From contig JANSYK010000001.1 in assembly GCA_024742485.1 (NCBI GenBank), positions 2,480,001-2,544,000 on the forward strand: a DNA stretch of 64,000 bases. Reading direction: 5' to 3'. The translations under genes and the position numbers were made by a program. Below are positions 17,758 to 26,766 of the stretch, one piece after another (positions within the stretch are counted from its first letter, which is position 1; each line of letters opens with the position of its first letter). The notes beneath the pieces are model-generated. The model saw only the letters and a program-made list of their open reading frames with translations. It was not told the origin of the DNA and searched no databases. Source of the stretch: Alphaproteobacteria bacterium (lineage in GTDB: Bacteria; Pseudomonadota; Alphaproteobacteria; Rhizobiales; Rhizobiaceae).

Positions 17758-19068
17758 TTACTTGGTGCCGCAATTGTCGATCACCGCCGCAGCGATGACT
17801 TTTGTCGATTCCACGAGGCTCTCGATATCCACACATTCATTGTTGGCGTGAAATCCATCACCGCTGGGTCCGTAAATCAGTGCGTCGACGCCGGCTCCGG
17901 CATAGTGCGCCGCGTCCGTCACCGCCTCGAATCCCTTGATCACGGGCGGGGTCGCCTGCACCTGACCCGCGCGGTTCGCGAGAGAAAGCGTCAAGGGGTG
18001 ATCCACCGGAGTATTCATCGGCGGGAAATTGAGATCGAAGAGATCCCACAGGATCTTGGGCGGGTTTTCGCGCATCCAGGAATCGGTTGCAGCGAAATGA
18101 TGAACGAAATCCTCGAATTCGGCTTTGACGTCCTCGAAACGTTCATCCGGCATGAACTTGTAATCCAGGTCGATGGTCACGACATCCGAGATCATCGCCG
18201 CATTGCTCATGACGGCCGGCAAACCGTTTTCACCCATTCCGGCGCCGCCGTGGATCACCCCGGGATTGATGGTCGCAATTCCGGTCGGCATCAGCGGATG
18301 CCAGTGATCGCGGCAGCGCGACGCTTCGAATTCCCGCAAGGCATTGAGAAACCGGGTCGCCAGTTCGATCGCGTTGACACCCGGTTCGATGCGGTCCGCG
18401 GTGTGCGGCTGCGGAAAAATCGAATTGAATCGCCAGCCCGCATGCGCCTGCTTTCCGAAGATGGTCACCCGCACCCAGGTCAGTCCACCTTCGGCCGCGA
18501 CAACGTCGCCCCAGGTCGGTTCGGCAATGATGGCACGCTTGGCCAGGCGGCGGTTTTTCGCGATATCCATCGCGCCGAAACCACCTGCTTCCTCATCCAC
18601 GACACTGTGAATGGCCAGTCTGCCGTCAAGCTCGATTCCAGCGGCACGAATGGCATTCGCGGCCGCCACGCAGCACGCCACGCCCCCTTTCATGTCGACA
18701 GCGCCCCGGCCCCAGATCTTGCCCTTGTCGATATCCGCACAGAAGGGATCACGGTCCCAGGCGGTGCTGTCGCCAACCGGCACAACATCAATGTGACCGC
18801 ATAATATGAGGCTCTTTTCGTCAGAACCCTCCCACTCGCCGATCACATTGGGGCGATCCGGAAAGACATCCCAGCGTTCGGTGGCAAAGCCATCGCTCTG
18901 CAGCTGACGCTCGATGACATCCTGTACTTCCGGCTCCCGATTGATCTCCGGATCGACCTGGAATTTGGGATTGACCGAGGGGATCTTCACCAGTTCCCTG
19001 GTCAGGTCGATAACGAAGTCCCGGTCCTTGTCGATCCGCTCCCAAACACTGTTGACGGCATCATTCAT
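17758..19068 (-). CDS. M20-family amidohydrolase (ArgE/DapE type)
   Basis: 436 aa. The metal-binding sequence set is complete: LCGHIDVVPVG (His), GRGAVDMKGG (bridging Asp), VDEEAGG (general base Glu and ligand Glu), AEPTWGD, and HANNE near the C-terminus. A dimerisation lid domain lies between. The family hydrolyses N-acyl or N-carbamoyl amino acids. The start at 19068 overlaps the upstream stop by 4 bp (ATGA). Substrate is undetermined; acetylornithine is possible, but the operon context points to a catabolic acyl-amino acid. Confidence 0.9.
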   Translation of the reverse strand: MNDAVNSVWERIDKDRDFVIDLTRELVKIPSVNPKFQVDPEINREPEVQDVIERQLQSDGFATERWDVFPDRPNVIGEWEGSDEKSLILCGHIDVVPVGDSTAWDRDPFCADIDKGKIWGRGAVDMKGGVACCVAAANAIRAAGIELDGRLAIHSVVDEEAGGFGAMDIAKNRRLAKRAIIAEPTWGDVVAAEGGLTWVRVTIFGKQAHAGWRFNSIFPQPHTADRIEPGVNAIELATRFLNALREFEASRCRDHWHPLMPTGIATINPGVIHGGAGMGENGLPAVMSNAAMISDVVTIDLDYKFMPDERFEDVKAEFEDFVHHFAATDSWMRENPPKILWDLFDLNFPPMNTPVDHPLTLSLANRAGQVQATPPVIKGFEAVTDAAHYAGAGVDALIYGPSGDGFHANNECVDIESLVESTKVIAAAVIDNCGTK

Positions 19069-19712
19069 GATTGGCTCCCGTTCAGTTCCTCGATGAGGGC
19101 TTGCGTGGTACGCTGACGGCAATATCCGCGAATGGTGTTCAGCGAATTGTCGTGGCGCTCTTGGCTGTAGGTGGCGCAGGCATCTGTCACCAGAGTGACC
19201 AGATAGCCAAGGTCACAGGCGTCGCGGACGGCGCTTTCGACACATTGATCGGTGATAAGGCCGCTGATGATCAGTTGGCGGATACCGAGATTGCGCAAAA
19301 TGTAGTCAATGGAGGTTGAAATGAAGACTGATGAAGAGGCTTTCGGCAAGACGATCTCGTCATCGCCGGGCTTCAGCGCATCGATGACCTTGCCGTCCCA
19401 GGACCCCTTGGGTACGTTGAAACCGGTTATCTTGTAGTCAAGGCTGCGGTCCCGCCCGTCCTTGGTCAGGCTTTCGATCGTGGTGTACATCACCTCGATT
19501 TCTGCCGACCGGCAGGCCTTTTGCAGGCGCTGCATGTTGGGCAGGGTCCGGTTCGAAAGCGTATCGAAAAACCAGCCATATTTTTCACGGAATTCGGTTT
19601 CGGAAAGATCCGCGAATTCGCCCCCCTTTCGGTGAGCGCAAAAATTCTGGACATCGATAAACAGCAGCGCAGTCTGATCGGGAACCACCGGTATGTCACG
19701 GGACAAACTCAT
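19065..19712 (-). CDS. Isochorismatase-like cysteine hydrolase
   Basis: 215 aa. The catalytic triad is visible: Asp in LLFIDVQNF, Lys in VLPKASSSVF and Cys in GLITDQCVESAVRDA. The cis-peptide region is present just before the Cys. Members with Cys act on amides such as N-carbamoylsarcosine, nicotinamide, biuret or ureidoacrylate. It is coupled by ATGA overlaps to the genes on both sides. Which amide it cleaves cannot be read from sequence. Confidence 0.88.
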   Translation of the reverse strand: MSLSRDIPVVPDQTALLFIDVQNFCAHRKGGEFADLSETEFREKYGWFFDTLSNRTLPNMQRLQKACRSAEIEVMYTTIESLTKDGRDRSLDYKITGFNVPKGSWDGKVIDALKPGDDEIVLPKASSSVFISTSIDYILRNLGIRQLIISGLITDQCVESAVRDACDLGYLVTLVTDACATYSQERHDNSLNTIRGYCRQRTTQALIEELNGSQS

Positions 19713-20509
19713 GACACCGCCTCCCCGAGAAACCTCGTGACAGCACCCGCCAGTGCCCGGCCCCAGGCGATACAAGCATCCTCGCTGACGATCCGGTCAT
19801 TGCGGATTTCGATCAGGCTGTGGGCAATGCCACGCCCTTCCCCGTGATGGGGCACGAACCAGTCTGTCCGGTCTTCTACATTGTAGGGCGCATTCATCCC
19901 GATGTTCAGTTCGTCGATCCCCGGCAATTGCAAGGCCATGTCGCCCATGGCGGTCGCCAGTGCCGAAGAAGTGGCCTCGTCCTTGCGATACAGAAAGCCC
20001 ACATCCCACGGCCGAACCGCGCCATTGAGGATCCGTGTGAAACTGTGAACGGCAAACACCGCCTTGCGCGGCGTCTCGTCCAGATGCGCCGACACCGCAT
20101 CGTGATAGGGGGTAAAAATCTCGTCGATCCGCTGTTGCCGCTGCATTGGACTCAATTGCCTGTTTCCGGCAATCGGCACGCCATGGCTGGTTTCCAGGAT
20201 CGATTCGGGTGAATCAACCGGCCTGTTGCAGTCGATGACAAGCCGGCTGTAGGGCTGCAACACGAGCGGCGCATTGAGAACGGCCGCCATTTCACGCGAC
20301 ACCCGTTCCGCGCCGATATCATAGGCGATGTGAAGATCAAGCTCCGCCGGTGACAGTCCAAGGTCTCCCAGGGCCGACGGAATGGCGCGGCCCGCATGTT
20401 CACAGATCACCACGACCGGACTGTTTTCCGCACCTGCCACAATTGTGTAAGGTTGCGGATCCGTTGGGCGCAACAGACGGTTGAGCTGGTTCACTGCGCC
20501 TTCGTTCAC
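19709..20509 (-). CDS. N-formylglutamate amidohydrolase family protein
   Basis: 266 aa. The family block VVVICEHAGRAIPSALGDLG (about residues 30-50) carries metal-ligand candidates. DIGAERVSREMAAVLNAPLV, SRLVIDCNRPVDSPESI and VFAVHSFTRILNG follow in the expected order. HutG-type enzymes release formate from N-formylglutamate; related members act on other N-formyl acids. No hut genes are nearby, so a histidine pathway role is not supported. It is the first gene of the long minus-strand operon. Confidence 0.87.
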   Translation of the reverse strand: MNEGAVNQLNRLLRPTDPQPYTIVAGAENSPVVVICEHAGRAIPSALGDLGLSPAELDLHIAYDIGAERVSREMAAVLNAPLVLQPYSRLVIDCNRPVDSPESILETSHGVPIAGNRQLSPMQRQQRIDEIFTPYHDAVSAHLDETPRKAVFAVHSFTRILNGAVRPWDVGFLYRKDEATSSALATAMGDMALQLPGIDELNIGMNAPYNVEDRTDWFVPHHGEGRGIAHSLIEIRNDRIVSEDACIAWGRALAGAVTRFLGEAVS

Positions 20510-20542
20510 GGCAATTCCACTTCGGTTTCGATGTGGTCATTA

Positions 20543-20562
20543 AATGGAAGAATAATTTCATT
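20543..20562. promoter_or_regulatory. Candidate RpiR operator, site 1
   Basis: AATGGAA and TTTCATT pair with one mismatch across a 6-base spacer, in the AT-rich space between the divergent amidohydrolase and rpiR genes. TGAAA/TTTCA half sites are common in RpiR-family operators. It lies 34 bases upstream of the amidohydrolase start. Confidence 0.35.
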
Positions 20563-20593
20563 GTCAATTTTCGAGTTGGTATTGACGAATTTT

Positions 20594-20606
20594 TTTCAAA
20601 ATGAAA
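20594..20606. promoter_or_regulatory. Candidate RpiR operator, site 2
   Basis: TTTCA and TGAAA are perfect inverted arms with spacer AAA. It lies 21 bases upstream of the rpiR start and shares half sites with site 1. Two such sites suggest control of both divergent promoters by the RpiR protein (inference). Confidence 0.4.
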
Positions 20607-20627
20607 TTCTGTCGGGAAGGAGAGCAC

Positions 20628-21482
20628 ATGGATCTGCGCGACCGCATTGAACAGATGTCGAAGGATTTCACATCGGCCGAGCGCAAGCTGGCCTCGGCGC
20701 TGCTTTCCGACTACCCGTTTGCCGGTCTGGAAACGATCCAGTCCTTCGCGCAGAAGACCCACACATCGGCACCGTCAATCACGCGGTTCGTTCAAAAACT
20801 GGGAATAAACGGCTACCAGGAGTTTCAGCGACAACTGATCGGGGAGCTGAAGGAAAGCAAACTTTCTCCCGTCCAGCTTCGCCGTGGCTCCATGCCCGTC
20901 AAGGACAGCTTCCTGAGGGAACATCTCAACGACACGTCGCAGATTGTCGCGTCGGTCTCCGATGGCGTAACCGCCACCCAATTCGAGCGGGTGTGCGGAT
21001 TGCTGGCCGACCAGAAACGCGCAATCTATTTCCTCGGCGGTCGCATAAGTGATCCGATCCTGCAATATCTGTCGCGCCATCTGCGCCAGATTCGGCAGAA
21101 CGTCTTTCATCTGCCGGCCGACACGGAGGTCTGGCCCGAATATCTGCTGCGCATGCGTCCGCGGGACATCTTCGTGACCATCGATTTTCGGCGCTACGAG
21201 GCAAGATTGGAGGAGCTTTCCGCAAAAATCGCCAACAAGCGCGGGTCGCAGATCATCTTGCTGACCGACAAGTGGCTTTCACCGGTTGCCAGACACGCCA
21301 ATGAAGTATTGACCATTCCGATTGAAAGCGCATCGGCTTGGGGTACATATAGCGGCGCCCTGGCGCTCACCGAAGCAATGATCACCTATATTTCGGAGCA
21401 GGATTGGGACGCAACCGAGAAGCGCATTGGCCAATGGGACGCGCTTCGACTGGACAATGAGGACGTTGATCTTGAGGAATGA
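20628..21482 (+). CDS. RpiR/MurR-family transcriptional regulator
   Basis: 284 aa. The N-terminal HTH_6 domain (residues 1-80) includes TSAERKLASALLSDYPFAGL and TSAPSITRFVQKLGINGYQE. A SIS domain follows (about 125-260) with AIYFLGGRISDPILQYLSRH and RGSQIILLTDKWLSPVA. SIS domains sense phosphosugars in sugar-related members, but many RpiR proteins next to amidohydrolases sense other ligands. The start at 20628 has GGAAGGAGAGC upstream. Divergent from the amide operon. Confidence 0.9.
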   Translation: MDLRDRIEQMSKDFTSAERKLASALLSDYPFAGLETIQSFAQKTHTSAPSITRFVQKLGINGYQEFQRQLIGELKESKLSPVQLRRGSMPVKDSFLREHLNDTSQIVASVSDGVTATQFERVCGLLADQKRAIYFLGGRISDPILQYLSRHLRQIRQNVFHLPADTEVWPEYLLRMRPRDIFVTIDFRRYEARLEELSAKIANKRGSQIILLTDKWLSPVARHANEVLTIPIESASAWGTYSGALALTEAMITYISEQDWDATEKRIGQWDALRLDNEDVDLEE

Positions 21483-22785
21483 ACCACTAATCGTCGCCGC
21501 AACATCGGATTTTGCCGGCCAGGTGCGCGGCAAAGCTTTTCCTGCCGTTGAACTCGACAAGCGGCTGAAACGCGGCATCGGGTGGACGCCCACCAATGTC
21601 CAGATCACCTGTTTCGACCTGATCGCTGAAAGCCCGTTCGGTGCGCTTGGCGATCTCGTTCTCATTCCCGACCCGGCCACCTTGGTCAAGGTGGATTATG
21701 ATGACGGGTGCCCGGCCGAACAATTCGTCTTCGGCGATATTCTCGATATGGCGGGCGATCCCTGGCAATGCTGCACCCGCTCGATCCTCAAGGCCGCTCT
21801 GAAACGGCTGGAAGACGCGTCCGGACTGTCACTGAAAGGCGCGTTCGAACATGAATTTCATTTTTGCGATCGCGACGCTCCGTCGGCTGGTGCCTACACG
21901 GCCGCCGGTTTTCGCGCGGAGCGGGAATTCGGCGAGACGCTGTTTTCCGTCGCCGCAAATGCCGGATTGAAGCCCGATACCTTCATGAAGGAATATGGCC
22001 CCGATCAGTATGAGGTGACGATCGGTCCGTCCATGGGGCTGGCCGTGGCCGATCAGGCGTCGATTTTGCGGGAACTGGTCCGCATCACGGCGGATCGGCT
22101 TGGACAGCGGACGAGCTTTACCCCGCTGCGCAACCCGGATGGCGTCGGAAACGGTGTGCATATTCATATGAGCCTGCGTGACGGTAACGGCAAACCGGCA
22201 ACCTATGACGCAAACGGTCCGCATCAACTCAGCCGGACGGCCGGGCAGTTCGTTGCCGGTATTTTGAAATATCTCGACCGCATCGTCGCGATCACCGCCC
22301 CCAGTGTTGTCTCCTACACCCGGCTGACCCCGCATCGATGGAGTGCGGCCTATAACAATCTCGGATATCGCGACCGCGAGGCCTCGGTGCGGATCTGTCC
22401 GGTATCCGATATCAGTGACATCAAGGCAGCGGAACAGTTCAATTTCGAATACCGCGCGGCCGACGCAGCCGCCAGCCCCTATCTGGCGCTGGCCGCCATT
22501 GTCCATGCCGGCGTCCAGGGCATCGAGGAGGGTCTGGCCTGCCCCGAGGCCACCCACGAGGATCTCTCACTGCTTCCCGAGCAGGAACTGGAAGCCAGAG
22601 GCTTTCTTCGGCTACCGCAAACCTTGGAAAGCGCTCTGGACCGATTTGCCGACGACGACACCGTCACCGGTTGGTTTCCCGACGGATTTGCCCAGATATA
22701 TCGCCTGCACAAACTGGGTGAGATCGAATTCCTCAAGGACAAGACCGAAATCGATACCTGCGCGGCCTATGAAGCGGCCTACTGA
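21457..22785 (+). CDS. Glutamine synthetase family protein (PuuA/GlnT-like ligase)
   Basis: 442 aa, the length of gamma-glutamyl ligases of the GS family. Motifs are EHEFHF for metal-binding glutamate, NGVHIHMSLRDGNG for the His/Asn loop, PHRWSAAYNNLGYRDREAS for ATP and glutamate binding, and FEYRAADAAASPYLALAAI. These enzymes ligate glutamate to an amine (putrescine, ethanolamine, anilines) using ATP. The ATG at 21457 overlaps rpiR by 26 bp and has no good Shine-Dalgarno; TTG at 21472 is an alternative start. Confidence 0.85.
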   Translation: MRTLILRNEPLIVAATSDFAGQVRGKAFPAVELDKRLKRGIGWTPTNVQITCFDLIAESPFGALGDLVLIPDPATLVKVDYDDGCPAEQFVFGDILDMAGDPWQCCTRSILKAALKRLEDASGLSLKGAFEHEFHFCDRDAPSAGAYTAAGFRAEREFGETLFSVAANAGLKPDTFMKEYGPDQYEVTIGPSMGLAVADQASILRELVRITADRLGQRTSFTPLRNPDGVGNGVHIHMSLRDGNGKPATYDANGPHQLSRTAGQFVAGILKYLDRIVAITAPSVVSYTRLTPHRWSAAYNNLGYRDREASVRICPVSDISDIKAAEQFNFEYRAADAAASPYLALAAIVHAGVQGIEEGLACPEATHEDLSLLPEQELEARGFLRLPQTLESALDRFADDDTVTGWFPDGFAQIYRLHKLGEIEFLKDKTEIDTCAAYEAAY

Positions 22786-22968
22786 TCCGTCACACGGGTG
22801 CGCGGTCGGACACTGGCTCCATTGCGCATCGAAAAAACCGACTGGTGTGTCATGCCGTCGGGCGGAAACCGGGATCACGCTGCCTTGATTCTGCAACCTG
22901 GCGTGCCTTCACAATCCGGCCATGGTGCCCTAAGAAATGCATCAACTGCAGTTGGTTGGAGCCGCTCT

Positions 22969-25347
22969 ATGTCCCGAATTTTCAGGTTACTGGCCCGTAT
23001 CACCATTCTGGTCGCTCTCTGTTTGGCCTTTGTTTCACTGGACCAGCCCGCGGCCCGTGCTCAGCTCATGCTGGGAGCCGGCTCCTCCGGTTCCGACGAG
23101 ACGCCGCCTGATGGAATGGAAACGCTGCTGGAGGAAGCACGAAAGGACGGATCGACCGTCATTATTATCAAACCGGGTGAGGACGCGAGCGCGGCAGCCG
23201 CCGAGGACAGCGCGACACAAGCGGAACAGTTCTATCAGGCCAGGTCGCGGATTGAGAGTGTCGTTGCCAGCGTTCCGACACTCTGGCCGAATATTCTTGA
23301 AACGCTGGAAATCGCCAGTCCCAACGGGTCGTATTTCTGGATTGCCAGGGCGGTCGGCACCGCCCTTCTTGGACTGTTCATCGGCTCGCTGGCCATCAAG
23401 CCGATCCTGCGCCGGGGGCGCGATTATTTCCAGTACATGTACGATCCAGATCCGGCGACCACTGCTGACAAGGCGAAGTACCTTATCTTCCGGGTCATCT
23501 TGGCGCTGGTATACATTTGCATTTTTTTCGTCATGGCCATGGCCGTGGCATTTGCCCTGGACACCGGTCACGAACCCTCCCGGCGGATCATATTCGAGAT
23601 CGTTGTGGCCTATCTGTTTTACCGGCTGATGATCCGCGCGGTGTCTTGGAACCTGTTTGCCTATGATGCGCCGAGCCACCGCATCGTCAATCTGAGTGAT
23701 GACGAGGCCAATCGAATTCATCGCGACTGGGGCATCGCGGTTGCGGTGGTGGTGATCTTTGCCGCCGGCGCACGGTCATTGACCTATATTGGTGAGGAAC
23801 AAGGTTACGCCGGCCTGACGGTCGAGAACATATTGTTCATCCAGATTTGCACCGCGTGTCTTGCAACACTGGTCCTGGCCATTCTCGACATCAAGAACTG
23901 GAAAATATGGCAGCATATTTTCGAGCCGAAGGCCAAGAGCGCCTGGCTTTATCGTCTGCGGGCAACTCTGGCGCGGTCGGTCCCTGCAGTATTTCTCTTC
24001 TACATGCTGATCGCCCTGGGTGTGTTCGTCTACCGGCTGGCGCTCGGCTTGACCAATCCCGGCGCGGTGATTGCCGCGCCCTTCATCGTCTTCTGGGCGG
24101 CTCTGATGGCCTATGGGCTGGTGATCATCATCATTCAGGCCTTGTACAACCGACGCATTCGGTATTTCGAGGAACGCGCAGCCGCCGAGCAGGAGCGCCT
24201 GGCAAAGGAAGCCGGGACGGTGGATTCCGATGCCGGTGAGGAGATGGTGGTCGGACCGTCAAGCGCCAATTTCGAGTATCAGCCGATTTTCAAACCGTTC
24301 TTCGAAATGGCCGCCATGGCCATCATCGCAACCATTGCCGTTGGTGAATTGATCCGCAGCTGGGGCGTGGACCTCAACAGCGGCGGCAATTTCTGGTCGT
24401 CATTGCTCGACATCATTCTTGCATCCGTCCTGTGCTGGCTGGCCTATCGTGCTGTTTCCCTGCTCATCGACAGAAGGCTCGAACAGGAGGGCGGTGCGCC
24501 CGAAACGGACGAGGAAGAACTGGGTGGTGAAGGCGGCGGCGCCGGTGCGACGCGCGTGGCGACCCTGTTGCCCATCATGCGCTACATGATGATCATCGTT
24601 CTGTTCTCCATTGCCGCCATGATTGTCCTGTCACGTCTCGGGTTCGACATCGGCCCGATTTTTGCCGGTGCCGGCGTCGTTGGCATCGCCGTTGGCTTTG
24701 GTGCGCAAACCCTCATCCGGGACATATTTTCCGGTGCATTCTTCCTGCTCGACGACGCGTTTCGCAATGGAGAATATGTGGAGATCGACGGCATCAAGGG
24801 AACCGTTGAGAGAATTTCGATCCGGTCGTTCCAGTTGCGCCACCATCTTGGTGCGCTGCACACGATCCCCTTTGGCGAGATCAAGCGCCTGACGAATTTC
24901 TCGCGCGACTGGGTACTGATGAAACTGCCCTTGCGCGTCACCTATGACACGGATGTCGACAAGGTCCGCAAGCTTGTGAAGAAACTGGGGCAGGAATTGC
25001 TCAACCATCCCCAGATCGGCCACACCTTCATGCAGCCCCTGAAGTCGCAGGGCGTCTACAAGATGGAAGATTCCGCGATGATCATTCGCGTCAAGTTCAT
25101 GACCAAGCCGGGCGAACAGTTCGTGACCCGCAAGGTGGTCTATGAATCCATTCAGGATCTCTTCGCCCGCGAAGGCATCCATTTTGCGCACAAGCAGGTA
25201 ACGGTTCGCCTTGAAGATGGCCAAAGGGCCGACGGCCTTACGGAGGACGAAAAAAAGGCCGTATCGGCGGCGGCACGCTCGGTCATCGATGAGGAGGAAG
25301 CCGCCGCGCTGGCAGCAAAGGGAACAACCGGGTCAGGCGATCGCTAA
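22969..25347 (+). CDS. Large mechanosensitive channel of the MscS family
   Basis: 792 aa. A signal peptide (MSRIFRLLARITILVALCLA to AAARAQ-like region) is followed by a short periplasmic part and about nine to ten membrane helices. The MscS core is C-terminal: GPIFAGAGVVGIAVGFGAQT is the pore helix TM3, FRNGEYVEIDGIKGTVERIS is the beta domain, and the cytoplasmic vestibule follows. It gates under membrane tension to release osmolytes. The start at 22969 has TTGGAG upstream; the frame stays open further 5' without a good start. Confidence 0.9.
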   Translation: MSRIFRLLARITILVALCLAFVSLDQPAARAQLMLGAGSSGSDETPPDGMETLLEEARKDGSTVIIIKPGEDASAAAAEDSATQAEQFYQARSRIESVVASVPTLWPNILETLEIASPNGSYFWIARAVGTALLGLFIGSLAIKPILRRGRDYFQYMYDPDPATTADKAKYLIFRVILALVYICIFFVMAMAVAFALDTGHEPSRRIIFEIVVAYLFYRLMIRAVSWNLFAYDAPSHRIVNLSDDEANRIHRDWGIAVAVVVIFAAGARSLTYIGEEQGYAGLTVENILFIQICTACLATLVLAILDIKNWKIWQHIFEPKAKSAWLYRLRATLARSVPAVFLFYMLIALGVFVYRLALGLTNPGAVIAAPFIVFWAALMAYGLVIIIIQALYNRRIRYFEERAAAEQERLAKEAGTVDSDAGEEMVVGPSSANFEYQPIFKPFFEMAAMAIIATIAVGELIRSWGVDLNSGGNFWSSLLDIILASVLCWLAYRAVSLLIDRRLEQEGGAPETDEEELGGEGGGAGATRVATLLPIMRYMMIIVLFSIAAMIVLSRLGFDIGPIFAGAGVVGIAVGFGAQTLIRDIFSGAFFLLDDAFRNGEYVEIDGIKGTVERISIRSFQLRHHLGALHTIPFGEIKRLTNFSRDWVLMKLPLRVTYDTDVDKVRKLVKKLGQELLNHPQIGHTFMQPLKSQGVYKMEDSAMIIRVKFMTKPGEQFVTRKVVYESIQDLFAREGIHFAHKQVTVRLEDGQRADGLTEDEKKAVSAAARSVIDEEEAAALAAKGTTGSGDR

Positions 25348-25437
25348 ACCGGTCTTCGTCGACCAGGCATGTGTGAAAAGGGCATCAAGGTGCCCTGCCT
25401 CGAGATTTGACACAAGGGATCGACCGCGAGCGGTCCC

Positions 25438-26751
25438 CTATTGCGCCAATCCCCTGGCAAATGCGTGATAGGACGCTTTTGGCGTTCGTACCAGCGTATC
25501 GAAATCCACATGGATCAGGCCGAAGCGCTTCTCGTAGCCGAATGCCCACTCGAAATTGTCGAGCAGAGACCAGTAAAAGAAACCCTGCAGGTTCGCGCCG
25601 CGATCAATGGCGTCACGCGCCGCAGAGAGATGAGCTGCCGTATATTCGACTCGCTGTTCATCATTGACTGCACCATCGACCACGTCATCGGCCCAGGCCA
25701 TGCCGTTTTCGGTCACGAATATCGGCAGGTCGCCAACATAATCCCGGGCCATGCGTTCCAGAATATTGCTGAGCCCATCGGAATGGATCTCCCAACCCAT
25801 CTGGGTCTTGGGCAGCGGGCCCGCATGGCGTTCGACGCCAGGCCAGGGAGCATCCGGATCGGCCGAGACGATTTCACGGGTGTAGTAGTTGACGCCGAGC
25901 CAGTCGATGGGCGTTGAGATGGTCGCCATATCGTCTTCCCATTGGGCCGGCATATGGGCAACCAAGCCTTCCAGCGCATCGGCCGGGTAGGTTCCCCTGG
26001 CAATCGATTCGATGAACCAGGCGTTGCTGATTGCATCCGCCCTCGCTGCGGCCCTCGCTTCGTCGTCATTCAGCGGGGTGATGTCGACAAAATTCAGAAC
26101 CACTCCGAGGTCGCCATGCCCGGCTGAACGCAGACGCTCAACCGCCAGCCCGTGGGCCAATTGAATGTGATGCATGGAGCGTGCCGCAGCGCGGATGTCA
26201 CGCAATCCCGGTGCATGGTGGCCGACATAGTGAGACAGCCAACTGACACACCAGGGTTCGTTGACCGTCGCGGTGCGCGTGATGCGATCTCCCAGCCGGG
26301 CCATGACCGTTTCTGAAAAATCGGCAAAGCGTTCCGCTGTCTCGCGGTTTGTCCACCCACCCCGATCGGCGAGAGCTGACGGCAGCTCCCAGTGATAAAG
26401 CGTCAAATAGGGTTGCAGACCACGCTCCACCATTCCGTCGACCAATCGATCGTAAAAGTCGAGCCCGTCCGGATTCACCGTCACCCCATCCGGCATGACC
26501 CGCGCCCAGCTTGTCGAAAATCGGTAGGCGTCGAATCCCCCATTCTTCAGAAAATCGAGATCGTCCGCCCACCGGTGATAGTGATCGCAAGCCAGCGCGC
26601 CGTCTTCATGGCCCACCACATTGCCCGGCGTAGCGGCAAACGTATCCCAGTGACAGGATCCGGCGCCGCCGAACCGTTGCCCCTCGATCTGATAGGCTGC
26701 GGTTGCGGCCCCAAAGGTAAAGCCTTCGGGAAAGGTTGAACGTTTGAACAT
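25438..26751 (-). CDS. GH1 beta-glucosidase
   Basis: 437 aa, one TIM-barrel glycoside hydrolase family 1 domain. The acid/base Glu165 is in TVNEPW, the nucleophile Glu348 in FVTENG, and the aglycone-side FYWSLLDNFEWAFGY segment is intact. ATAAYQIEG opens the family. No signal peptide, so it works in the cytoplasm on imported beta-glucosides or cello-oligosaccharides. It is the last gene of the Opp-type operon, 15 bases after the second ATPase. Confidence 0.93.
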   Translation of the reverse strand: MFKRSTFPEGFTFGAATAAYQIEGQRFGGAGSCHWDTFAATPGNVVGHEDGALACDHYHRWADDLDFLKNGGFDAYRFSTSWARVMPDGVTVNPDGLDFYDRLVDGMVERGLQPYLTLYHWELPSALADRGGWTNRETAERFADFSETVMARLGDRITRTATVNEPWCVSWLSHYVGHHAPGLRDIRAAARSMHHIQLAHGLAVERLRSAGHGDLGVVLNFVDITPLNDDEARAAARADAISNAWFIESIARGTYPADALEGLVAHMPAQWEDDMATISTPIDWLGVNYYTREIVSADPDAPWPGVERHAGPLPKTQMGWEIHSDGLSNILERMARDYVGDLPIFVTENGMAWADDVVDGAVNDEQRVEYTAAHLSAARDAIDRGANLQGFFYWSLLDNFEWAFGYEKRFGLIHVDFDTLVRTPKASYHAFARGLAQ

Positions 26752-26766
26752 AGGGACCTGTCGCTT

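Noticed and set aside
25395-25437. GACCGC/GCGGTC stem between the MscS and GH1 genes as a terminator
   Set aside because: The loop would be only two bases and no T-tract follows; the convergent genes could end there, but the sequence does not show it.
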